Of a stretch of 20,693 bases of DNA, positions 15,093-20,693 are shown one piece after another (positions within the stretch are counted from its first letter, which is position 1; every line of letters begins with the position of its first letter). Source of the DNA: Wenzhouxiangella sp. (GTDB lineage: Bacteria; Pseudomonadota; Gammaproteobacteria; Xanthomonadales; Wenzhouxiangellaceae); the NCBI GenBank assembly GCA_007121485.1, contig SKKM01000160.1, positions 1-20,693 on the forward strand. The letters run 5' to 3'. The notes below the pieces were generated by a model that did not search any database, had not been told where the DNA came from, and saw only the letters and a list, made by a program, of their open reading frames with translations. The position numbers and the translations under genes were made by a program.

Positions 15093-16501
15093 TTCCTGTC
15101 ATCTTGTCCGGCGGGGCCGGAACGCGGCTCTGGCCGGTTTCGCGCAAGGCCCATCCAAAACCGTTCATGCGCCTGGCCGACGGCGCGACCCTGGCCGGCA
15201 GCACGATCCAGCGCGCGCTGAAGGTCGCTGACGAGGCCACCACCTTGACCGTCACCGGGCGCGATTACTATTTCCTGACGCGGGATCTCTACCGCGACGT
15301 TGCGCCGCAAGGCGATCATCACTTTCTGCTGGAACCCAGCGGACGCAATACCGCCCCGGCGATCGCCGCTGCCGCCCACTGGGTGGTCGATCGCCATGGC
15401 CCGGAAGCGCTGATGCTTGTGTTGCCGGCCGATCACCTGATCCGCGACCAGGAGTCCTTCGAGCAGGCGGTCGCGCGGGCCCGTGCCCTGGCGCAGGATG
15501 ATTGGCTGACCTGCCTGGGCGTCAATCCCACCCACGCCGAAACCGGTTATGGCTACATCCGCTCCGGCGCCGATCTCGCCGACGGCGGCAAGGTCATCGA
15601 CGCCTTCGTCGAGAAACCCGATCCGGTCACCGCCAGGCGCTACTACGAATCGGGCAAGTACCTGTGGAACGGCGGCATGTTCTGCTTCAAGGCGCGGGTC
15701 GTGCTGGAGGCGCTGGAGAAGCACGCCGCCGACATCAGCCGGGCAGTACGCAGGGCCTGGGACAGCACCCGCCACGAAAACGAGCCGGTGGAACTCGATC
15801 CGGAGCGCTTTGCCGAGGTTCGGGCCGATTCCATCGATTTCGCGCTGATGGAGAAGGCCGAGCGCCGCGCGGTGGTTCCGGTGTCCTGCGGCTGGAGCGA
15901 TATCGGATCCTGGCAGGCCATCAGCGAACTGTACGAGGGCGACGTGTTCGGCAACCGGGTCAGCGGAGAGGCCGTGCTGATCGATAGCCGCAACACCTTC
16001 GTTCAGGGCGAGAACCGCCTCGTCGCCGCCGTCGGCGTCGAGAACCTGGTCATCGTCGATACCGGCGATGCGGTCCTGATCGCCAGCCGGGATCGGGCCC
16101 AGGAGGTCAAGTCGGTGGTCGAGGAGCTCAGCCGAGCCGACCATGAATCCGCCACCTACCACCGCACGGTTCACAGGCCCTGGGGTAGTTATACGGTGCT
16201 GGAGGACGCCGCCGACTGCAAGGTCAAGCGCCTCGTGGTTCGTCCGGGCGGCGTGCTGTCGCTGCAGCGTCACCAGCATCGCAACGAGCATTGGTCCGTC
16301 GTGGCCGGCCAGGCGACGGTGCGCATCGGCGATTCGGAGCAGTTGCTCGGGCCGGGCCAGACCGCGCGCATCAGCGCCGGTCAGTTGCACCGACTCGAAA
16401 ACCGCGGGCAGAGCGATGTACACATCATCGAAGTGCAGACCGGATCTTATTTTGGCGAAGACGATATCGAACGCCTGGAGGACATCTATGGACGTTCTTG
16501 A
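15086..16501 (+). CDS. manC: Mannose-1-phosphate guanylyltransferase / mannose-6-phosphate isomerase (type II)
   Basis: The 471-residue bifunctional enzyme (ManC/XanB/AlgA type) makes GDP-mannose from GTP and mannose-1-phosphate and can also isomerise fructose-6-phosphate. The N-terminal guanylyltransferase domain has LSGGAGTRLWPVSR (7-20), LEPSGRNTAPAIAAAA (82-97), PADHLI (114-119), GYGYIR and FVEKP (174-178). The C-terminal cupin domain begins with RPWGSY (364-369) and has the metal-site segment QRHQHRNEHW (394-403). ATG 15086 is preferred because MLIPVILSGG is the common family start; ATG 15071 would add 5 residues. No phosphomannomutase gene is visible nearby, so that step is encoded elsewhere. 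GDP-mannose and dTDP-rhamnose together suggest a surface polysaccharide. Confidence 0.94.
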   Translation: MLIPVILSGGAGTRLWPVSRKAHPKPFMRLADGATLAGSTIQRALKVADEATTLTVTGRDYYFLTRDLYRDVAPQGDHHFLLEPSGRNTAPAIAAAAHWVVDRHGPEALMLVLPADHLIRDQESFEQAVARARALAQDDWLTCLGVNPTHAETGYGYIRSGADLADGGKVIDAFVEKPDPVTARRYYESGKYLWNGGMFCFKARVVLEALEKHAADISRAVRRAWDSTRHENEPVELDPERFAEVRADSIDFALMEKAERRAVVPVSCGWSDIGSWQAISELYEGDVFGNRVSGEAVLIDSRNTFVQGENRLVAAVGVENLVIVDTGDAVLIASRDRAQEVKSVVEELSRADHESATYHRTVHRPWGSYTVLEDAADCKVKRLVVRPGGVLSLQRHQHRNEHWSVVAGQATVRIGDSEQLLGPGQTARISAGQLHRLENRGQSDVHIIEVQTGSYFGEDDIERLEDIYGRS

Positions 16502-17405
16502 ACGCTGGGTTCTGGCCGTGCTGGCGGCTGGACTGATGACGAGTACGGCCCTGGCAACGCCGCCGCAGTGGGAACAGGAAGCCATGGAATGGCGCGAGCA
16601 GCGCCTGGAGCGGCTGATTGCGCCGTTCGGCTGGTTGAGCCTGGTGGCCCTGGAATTCCTGCCGGACGGCGAGTGGACGGTAGGCTCGGCGCCGGACAGC
16701 GACGTGCAGCTTCCCTCCGGCCCGGAGCGCTGGGGCACGCTGACATTCGAGCGGCCGCGGGCCTGGTTCGAGCCCGCCGACGGCGCCGAGATCCTTGTTG
16801 GCGAACAGCGCCTGGAGGCAAGAATGGAGCTGGTGGTTGCCGGCGACGAGCCGGCCACGCGCGTCAGCGCCGGCACCGGCTGGTTCGAGATCGCCCGGCG
16901 CGGCGACCGGCTGGTTCTGCGCGCCCGCGACAGCGAGGCGGTGACCCGGCGCGAGTTTCTGGGGCTGGACTATTTCGATTTCGACCCGGATTGGCGCATC
17001 GAGGCGCGCTGGGAAGCGCACCCCGACGATACGACCATCCCGGTTGCCGACGTGCTTGGCGAATTGCGCGACCAGCCCAACCCGGGCCGGGCGGTGTTCT
17101 CCGTCGATGGCCGGGACTTTGCCCTGGAAGCGCTGGAGGCGGACGACCAGCTGTTCTTCATCTTTGCCGACCGGACCTCGGGCCGCAGCACTTACGGCCT
17201 GGGACGCTTTCTCTACTCCGATCTGCCGTCCGAAGGCCAGGTCGTGCTCGATTTCAACCGGGCCTACAACCCGCCGTGTGCTTTCAATGCCTACACGACT
17301 TGCCCGCTGCCGCCCCCCGAGAACCGTCTCGACCTGCACGTGGAGGCCGGGGAGCTGCGCTATCGGGGCAGCGGAGGGGTCCAGCCCTCCGACCTGGGAT
17401 CCTGA
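16488..17405 (+). CDS. DUF1684 family exported protein
   Basis: The 305-residue protein opens with a signal peptide (about residues 1-23, hydrophobic VLAVLAAGLMTSTALA) and then matches the DUF1684 pattern: GWLSLVALEFLPDGEWTVGS near residue 48, a diverged middle, and the diagnostic RFLYSDLP, VLDFNRAYNPPCAF and TTCPLPPPENRL region followed by a V.AGE-like end. The biochemical role of the family is unknown to me. The start is well supported: GGAGG at 16477-16481 sits 6 nt before ATG 16488, inside manC, and the two genes overlap by 14 nt, so it is translated together with manC. This ties an exported protein of unknown function to nucleotide-sugar synthesis, or simply reflects operon packing. No lipobox cysteine is present. 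Confidence 0.82.
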   Translation: MDVLERWVLAVLAAGLMTSTALATPPQWEQEAMEWREQRLERLIAPFGWLSLVALEFLPDGEWTVGSAPDSDVQLPSGPERWGTLTFERPRAWFEPADGAEILVGEQRLEARMELVVAGDEPATRVSAGTGWFEIARRGDRLVLRARDSEAVTRREFLGLDYFDFDPDWRIEARWEAHPDDTTIPVADVLGELRDQPNPGRAVFSVDGRDFALEALEADDQLFFIFADRTSGRSTYGLGRFLYSDLPSEGQVVLDFNRAYNPPCAFNAYTTCPLPPPENRLDLHVEAGELRYRGSGGVQPSDLGS

Positions 17406-17433
17406 ACCGGTCCTGTCCGGGCCGGTAAAGACG

Positions 17434-17464
17434 GGGACCACCGGTCGCAGCAGCCGGTGGTCCC
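17434..17464. terminator. Strong hairpin between convergent DUF1684 and ComEA-like genes
   Basis: GGGACCACCGG (17434-17444) and CCGGTGGTCCC (17454-17464) are perfect 11-bp arms with a 9-nt loop. It lies in the 80-nt gap between two convergent stop codons, the usual place for a bidirectional terminator. Neither strand has a T-tract after the stem, so classical intrinsic termination is not shown. Confidence 0.5.
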
Positions 17465-17485
17465 GTCAGCGCCCGATGGCAGGCT

Positions 17486-17767
17486 TCAATCCCGGCTCGG
17501 TTCCTCGAGCAGGATGAGGTCGCGGTTGCGGTCGACCGTGGCCAGGCCGATGCCGCGCACGTTGACCAACTCGTCGATGTGGGTAAACGGACCATTTTCT
17601 TCGCGGTAGGCGACGATGGCCTCGGCGCGCGCCTGGCCGACGCCGTTGAGTGCCTCAGCCAGTTGTTCCGCGCTGGCGGTGTTGATGTTGACTGGCGCCG
17701 ATTCAGCGACGGCCATGCCGGTCAGGGCCAGCGCGAAGAGCATTGCAGCGATGGTTTTCTTGATCAT
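17486..17767 (-). CDS. ComEA-like exported helix-hairpin-helix protein
   Basis: The 93-residue protein has a signal peptide (MIKKTIAAMLFALALTGMAVA) and a single ComEA-type double helix-hairpin-helix domain: VNINTASAEQLAEALNGVGQ, then RAEAIVAYREENGPFTHIDE and LVNVRGIGLATVDRN. Such proteins bind double-stranded DNA without sequence specificity; periplasmic ComEA pulls incoming DNA through the outer membrane in natural transformation. The start is fixed by GGAGG 8 nt before ATG 17767; the reading frame continues upstream to 17962, but the extension is low-complexity and polar with no signal sequence. No other competence genes are in the window. A role in DNA uptake is plausible, but many small ComEA-like proteins have no tested function. 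Confidence 0.85.
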   Translation of the reverse strand: MIKKTIAAMLFALALTGMAVAESAPVNINTASAEQLAEALNGVGQARAEAIVAYREENGPFTHIDELVNVRGIGLATVDRNRDLILLEEPSRD

Positions 17768-17988
17768 CTTCAGTTCCTCCAGTGATTGATTGGGTTTGTG
17801 CAACGCCGGTGTTGCTGCCGACGTTGGAGTACAGATTAGGGACTGGGGCCTGGCGGCACAGTGGCCGGATTGCGCGAGATCGGGTGCGAAAACCCAGTTT
17901 TTGTGCGGGCTTTTTTTCTTCTCAGCTTTTGAGAAATCGGCGTGCTGAAATGGCGCCGTCAACAGATCAAACCTGTAGGAGATTTGCC
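17768..17988. other. Divergent intergenic region between the ComEA-like gene and the 102-residue gene
   Basis: This 221-bp stretch must hold the promoters for both flanking genes, but no clean sigma-70 pair is evident. It contains an AT-rich patch with a run of seven T (17911-17917) next to a 6-bp inverted repeat TTCTCA/TGAGAA with a 5-nt loop (17919-17935). On the minus strand the hairpin precedes the run as A rather than T, so it is not a terminator in that direction; on the plus strand the T-run precedes the hairpin. I cannot assign a function. Confidence 0.35.
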
Positions 17989-18297
17989 ATGCCCGTTCCC
18001 GTCGGTTCCCGCCAGTTTCGTGAGCGCATCATTGGCCGCACCATCAGCGGTGTGATTGCCCGTCCGGGTCGGGACGGGGAGCCGCCGGTGGTAATGATGC
18101 TGCGCTTCGAGGACGGCGGTGTGGTCGAATTCGTCTCGCCGCGCAGTGATCGCCTGCTCAAGGACGCGGTCGATCAGAGTCTCGCCGGCTTGCCGGAATG
18201 GCAGGCCATGGGCGGTCTGGAAGCCGGCGCGCAGCTTCCGCTGGACGGCTTGTTTCGGTGTTCTTCGACCGCCGCCGCGGCTACCGGTCCGGCCTGA
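17989..18297 (+). CDS. Small hypothetical protein (102 residues)
   Basis: I do not recognise this protein. The start ATG 17989 is well supported: AGGAG at 17977-17981 stands 7 nt upstream. The N-terminal two thirds look folded and soluble, with strand-like patterns (GRTISGVIARPG, PVVMMLRFEDGGVVEFVSP) and a basic start (RQFRERIIGR); there is no signal peptide, membrane segment or cysteine pair (one Cys near the end). The last 12 residues are Ala/Thr/Ser-rich and probably disordered. Codon use matches the neighbours. It is divergent from the ComEA-like gene and points toward the DnaA-box gap. The ribosome-binding site and composition make a real gene likely; the function is unknown. Confidence 0.7.
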   Translation: MPVPVGSRQFRERIIGRTISGVIARPGRDGEPPVVMMLRFEDGGVVEFVSPRSDRLLKDAVDQSLAGLPEWQAMGGLEAGAQLPLDGLFRCSSTAAAATGPA

Positions 18298-18314
18298 TTC
18301 GCGCTACTTGGAGG

Positions 18315-18337
18315 TTATCCACACGCTCTGTGGATAA
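18315..18337. promoter_or_regulatory. Inverted pair of perfect DnaA boxes
   Basis: TTATCCACA (18315-18323) and its exact reverse complement TGTGGATAA (18329-18337) are separated by CGCTC. Both equal the strongest DnaA box (R1/R4 of E. coli oriC). The pair starts 18 nt after the stop of the 102-residue gene, in a gap between convergent genes, so it cannot serve a nearby promoter of either flanking gene in the ordinary way. Confidence 0.75.
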
Positions 18338-18395
18338 GTTTGTGGGCAAGATCGGGCAGGGGGGTGCGCCTAAAGGGACCGGCTGGATTGGTCAG

Positions 18396-18428
18396 AAATT
18401 GCCCATAATATTTTATCATTGAATTCAT
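18396..18428. other. AT-rich stretch inside the DnaA-box gap
   Basis: About 26 of 33 bases are A or T, in a window that is otherwise strongly GC-rich. It contains CATAATATTTTATC and the palindrome TGAATTCA (18420-18427), and is bracketed by GCCCAT (18401-18406) and ATGGGC (18427-18432). It lies about 60 nt from the DnaA-box pair and 75 nt from the third box. It could be an unwinding element, but that is inference. Confidence 0.5.
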
Positions 18429-18503
18429 GGGCTTACTGATGCATCGCCGCTGTCGCCCGGGAGCAACGGTGTCATGAAACCGTCAAATGGCAAATCAGGC
18501 GCT

Positions 18504-18512
18504 TGTGTATAA
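18504..18512 (-). promoter_or_regulatory. Third consensus DnaA box
   Basis: The minus strand reads TTATACACA, a full match to TTATNCACA and identical to E. coli oriC box R2. It has the same orientation as the second member of the pair at 18315-18337 and lies 51 nt from the sbcB stop. Confidence 0.6.
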
Positions 18513-18562
18513 CAACCCGAATGATTGCTTCACCATTCGCCGGTAAGCTGCTGATTTTACGT

Positions 18563-19987
18563 TCAGCTGGATGACAGCCCGATCGCCGCCGGCCAGGCCG
18601 CCAGCTGCCTGAGCAGGTCCTGTCGTTCCGGGTGACTGGCCTGCAGGCTGTCGAGCTCGTCCATGTACTCCGGCAGGCGGATGCTGGCCAGCTCAGGGTC
18701 TTCGACCAGCCGGCGCTGGCGGTAGCGCTGCCAGTCGGCCAGCTCCGGGTCCGACAGGCTGGCGGGCCAATGCCGTGCGCGGTATCGAAACAGCAGCGTG
18801 TTCAGTCGCTCGTCGCTGAAGGGCGCGGCCAGTGTCGCCAGCTGTGCGCTGTCCATGTGGGGGATGCGGTCGCGCAGGGCCTGGTCCGTGCGCGGCACGA
18901 AGCCGCCGTACAGATCCAGCTCCGCATCCACCCCGGCCCGGGCCGGGTCGTGCTGAAACAGCCGGCCCAGGCGGGCGCGGAACTCGGTTGCGCGCTCGAG
19001 GACCGCGACGTTGCGCTCCAGTTGCTGCTGGTCGATGGCCAGGCGCCTGGCCGCGGGAGCGTCCAGCACGGCCAGCGGGGAGATCATGGGGCAGCGGTTG
19101 GCCCGAAGCAGCTTGACCGGGAGGCGCTGATGCGGTTCGGGCAGATCGGCGGCCGGTGTCCACAGCAGGTCGCCCAGTTCGTCCTCGTCGAGGTCAAGAA
19201 AAGGCTCCGGATTCTCGCGCAGGTTCCACACCACCCACTGCGAGCGGATCTGCGGATGTTCGGCAACCGGCAGCACGGGCGCCGTCGCGCACCATTGCGC
19301 CGGCAGTCTCGCGCTGCTGTGCAGCAGCGGCCGGCCCGACCTCAGCAGCTGGTCGACCACGTGGCGCTGGCGCAGCTTCAGGCCCCATTCCCACAGGCGC
19401 GGCTGGGCGCGCCGGATCAGTCGGGCCAGGCCCAGGGTGGCTTCGACGTCGGCCAGGGCGTCATGGGCGCGCGAAGTATCCAGGCCGTTGGCGGCCGCCA
19501 GGTGCTCGAGCCTGAAGCTGGGCAGTCCGTCGTCGCGGTCAGGCCAGTTGAGGCCAGTGGGCCGCAGTGCACGGGTCATGCGGGCCAGGTCGATCAGGTC
19601 GAAGCGGCTGTTGCCGTTGGCGAATTCCCGCGCGTAAGGGTCGATGAAATTGCGCCAGAACAGGTGGCGCGAGAACTCGTCATCGAAGCGAAAGCTGTTG
19701 TATCCGACGCTGCAGGTGCCGGGGCGTGCCATGGCAGCGAAGATGGCCGCGGCAAAGTCCTTCTCCGGGACGCCGCGCTCGGCGGCCAGCTGCGGCGTAA
19801 TGCCGGTGATCACGCAGGCGGCGGGCTGGGGCAGCAGGTCGTCGGCCGGCTGGCAATAGATGACCAGGGGGTCTTCTACGGGCTCGAGCGCGGTGTTGGT
19901 GCGGATGGCGGCGAACTGGGCCGGACGGTCGCGCCGCGGGTCGGCTCCAAAGGTCTCGTAGTCATGCCAAAGAAAGCTGTCGCTCAT
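18563..19987 (-). CDS. sbcB: Exonuclease I (3'-5' ssDNA exonuclease)
   Basis: The 474-residue protein is exonuclease I, which degrades ssDNA 3' to 5' in mismatch repair and recombination and binds the SSB C-terminal tip. The DEDDh active site is complete: Asp9 and Glu11 in FLWHDYETFG, Asp102 in SFRFDDEF, and His175 and Asp180 in HDALADVEA, each exactly 6 below the E. coli numbers recalled (15, 17, 108, 181, 186). Downstream come the SH3-like and helical domains (LPVKLLRANRCPMISPL; DLYGGFVPRTD; LLFRYRARHWP). The length matches E. coli (475). It is divergent from msrA across 95 bp and convergent toward the 102-residue gene. No strong ribosome-binding site is visible before ATG 19987. Confidence 0.96.
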   Translation of the reverse strand: MSDSFLWHDYETFGADPRRDRPAQFAAIRTNTALEPVEDPLVIYCQPADDLLPQPAACVITGITPQLAAERGVPEKDFAAAIFAAMARPGTCSVGYNSFRFDDEFSRHLFWRNFIDPYAREFANGNSRFDLIDLARMTRALRPTGLNWPDRDDGLPSFRLEHLAAANGLDTSRAHDALADVEATLGLARLIRRAQPRLWEWGLKLRQRHVVDQLLRSGRPLLHSSARLPAQWCATAPVLPVAEHPQIRSQWVVWNLRENPEPFLDLDEDELGDLLWTPAADLPEPHQRLPVKLLRANRCPMISPLAVLDAPAARRLAIDQQQLERNVAVLERATEFRARLGRLFQHDPARAGVDAELDLYGGFVPRTDQALRDRIPHMDSAQLATLAAPFSDERLNTLLFRYRARHWPASLSDPELADWQRYRQRRLVEDPELASIRLPEYMDELDSLQASHPERQDLLRQLAAWPAAIGLSSS

Positions 19988-20082
19988 GATTCATGCCCCG
20001 ATGGTCTTGTCTCCACGCCATTCGCGTCGTGGTCCCGACGCTCGGGTACTATTGCATTTTTGCCGATCTTTTGGGTGCAAGC

Positions 20083-20553
20083 ATGTCTGAACAGGCAACA
20101 TTTGGAGCGGGTTGTTTCTGGGGTGTCGAGGCCCGTTTTCGCCAGGTTCCCGGCGTGACCGACGCGGTGGTCGGCTACATGGGCGGGTCGACGAACAATC
20201 CCAGCTACGAGCAGGTCTGCACCGACAAGACCGGCCATGTCGAGGTCTGCCAGGTGTCGTTCGACCCGTCGCGCTGCGACTACGAAAAGCTGGTGCGCGC
20301 CTTTTTCGCCATGCATGACCCGACCCAGGTGGATCGCCAGGGGCCGGACTTCGGCACGCAGTACCGGTCGGTGATCTTCTATGCCGATGAGGCCCAGCGT
20401 GAGGTGGCCGAGCGGGTTCGGGACGAACTGGACGCCACCGGCCGGTTCCCCGGGCCCATCGCCACCCGCATCGAGCCGGCGCAGACCTTCTGGAAGGCCG
20501 AGGACTATCACCAGCAATACCTGGCGCGCCGCGGGGGCACCTGCTCGATCTGA
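20083..20553 (+). CDS. msrA: Peptide methionine (S)-S-oxide reductase MsrA
   Basis: The 156-residue cytoplasmic enzyme repairs oxidised methionine. It has the GCFWG active site (10-14, catalytic Cys11), RQVPGVTDAVVGYMGG (20-35), NNPSYEQVCTDKTGHVEVCQV, FFAMHDPTQVDRQGPDFGTQYRS and a C-terminal resolving cysteine (Cys154 in GTCSI). ATG 20083 is chosen because the conserved ATFGAGCFWG follows at once; longer in-frame extension upstream reads through the divergent promoter region. A possible -10, TACTAT, lies at 20047-20052. It is an MsrA without a fused MsrB domain. A histidine-phosphatase gene begins 10 nt later. Confidence 0.95.
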   Translation: MSEQATFGAGCFWGVEARFRQVPGVTDAVVGYMGGSTNNPSYEQVCTDKTGHVEVCQVSFDPSRCDYEKLVRAFFAMHDPTQVDRQGPDFGTQYRSVIFYADEAQREVAERVRDELDATGRFPGPIATRIEPAQTFWKAEDYHQQYLARRGGTCSI

Positions 20554-20563
20554 TCCAAGCGCC

Positions 20564-20693
20564 ATGGCGATCGAGGGCAGCAACTTTCAGGCCCGGCTGA
20601 TCCTGCTCAGGCACGGGCAGGGCAGCCTGGGCAGCGAGGACTACGACCGCCTCTCGGCCACGGGTCAGGAACAGAGCCGGCGGCTGGGACTAC
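20564..20693 (+). CDS. Histidine phosphatase superfamily protein, N-terminal part (runs off the window)
   Basis: The 43 visible codons start at ATG 20564, 10 nt after msrA, and read to the edge. After a short lead comes LILLRHGQGSLGSEDYDRLS, where RHG is the phosphohistidine motif of the phosphoglycerate mutase-like superfamily, followed by ATGQEQSRRLG, the usual 'LT.xGxxQA' helix. Which member (mutase, SixA, broad phosphatase) cannot be told from this much. Confidence 0.8.
   Translation, partial: MAIEGSNFQARLILLRHGQGSLGSEDYDRLSATGQEQSRRLGL

Noticed and set aside
14576..16876. A 766-codon antisense open frame across rmlD, manC and the DUF1684 gene
   Set aside because: Low-complexity residue use, no start signal, and three well-defined genes on the other strand.
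17434..17464. Classical intrinsic terminator
   Set aside because: The stem is excellent, but neither strand has a T-tract after it, so it is listed only as a hairpin in terminator position.
17768..17962. A 65-residue N-terminal extension of the ComEA-like protein
   Set aside because: The extension lacks a ribosome-binding site, would bury the signal peptide inside the protein, and has unstructured composition; GGAGG before ATG 17767 fixes the start.
18396..18424. A dif/XerCD-like site in the AT-rich stretch
   Set aside because: The left half TGCCCATAA loosely resembles a XerC arm, but the other half and the 6-bp centre do not match the TTATGTTAAAT pattern; only about half of that arm agrees. 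The DnaA-box reading explains the region better.

Overview
The window is GC-rich chromosomal DNA with tightly packed, often overlapping genes. Protein-level resemblance points to a gammaproteobacterium near the Xanthomonadales (Wenzhouxiangella- or Xanthomonas-like). The strongest pointer is an adjacent murL-murD2 pair, the alternative D-glutamate route to peptidoglycan described in Xanthomonas. An NAD-type isocitrate dehydrogenase, a separate rmlBACD-manC block and single-copy housekeeping genes agree. I see no insertion sequence, phage gene, CRISPR array, tRNA or rRNA.

Layout. 1-2088 (minus strand): bepA (periplasmic metalloprotease/chaperone) followed by the 5' part of ppk1. 2142-3434 (plus): overlapping tusD-like, tusC-like and tusE/dsrC sulfur-relay genes, then grxC. 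3547-5956: an NAD-type isocitrate dehydrogenase and a FadL-like outer-membrane barrel, separated by palindrome-rich DNA. 6096-9918: an AI-2E/PerM-type membrane protein leading into murL and murD2. 9894-10892 (minus): ispB, whose 3' end overlaps that of murD2. 11016-17405 (plus): ssb, then rmlB, rmlA, rmlC, rmlD and manC, making dTDP-L-rhamnose and GDP-mannose for surface polysaccharide, ending in a DUF1684 lipoprotein-like or secreted protein translationally coupled to manC. 17486-17767 (minus): a small secreted ComEA-like helix-hairpin-helix protein, divergent from an unrecognised 102-residue gene. 18298-18562: a gene-free gap between two convergent genes. 18563-19987 (minus): sbcB (exonuclease I). 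20083-20693 (plus): msrA and the start of a histidine-phosphatase gene.

How the parts fit. MurD2 would add L-Glu to UDP-MurNAc-L-Ala and MurL would epimerise it to D-Glu, replacing the usual racemase plus MurD. IspB supplies a long polyprenyl chain for quinones. BepA maintains outer-membrane assembly. The rml/manC products feed the cell surface.

The observation I would check first is the 265-bp convergent gap at 18298-18562. It holds two perfect TTATCCACA DnaA boxes in inverted orientation 5 bp apart, an AT-rich stretch, and a third consensus box. It sits where no promoter is needed and no dnaA/dnaN genes are visible, so it may be a secondary DnaA-binding locus (DARS/datA-like) or an origin. 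The second is the murL-murD2 pair, where the residues expected to read D-Glu in MurD are changed.
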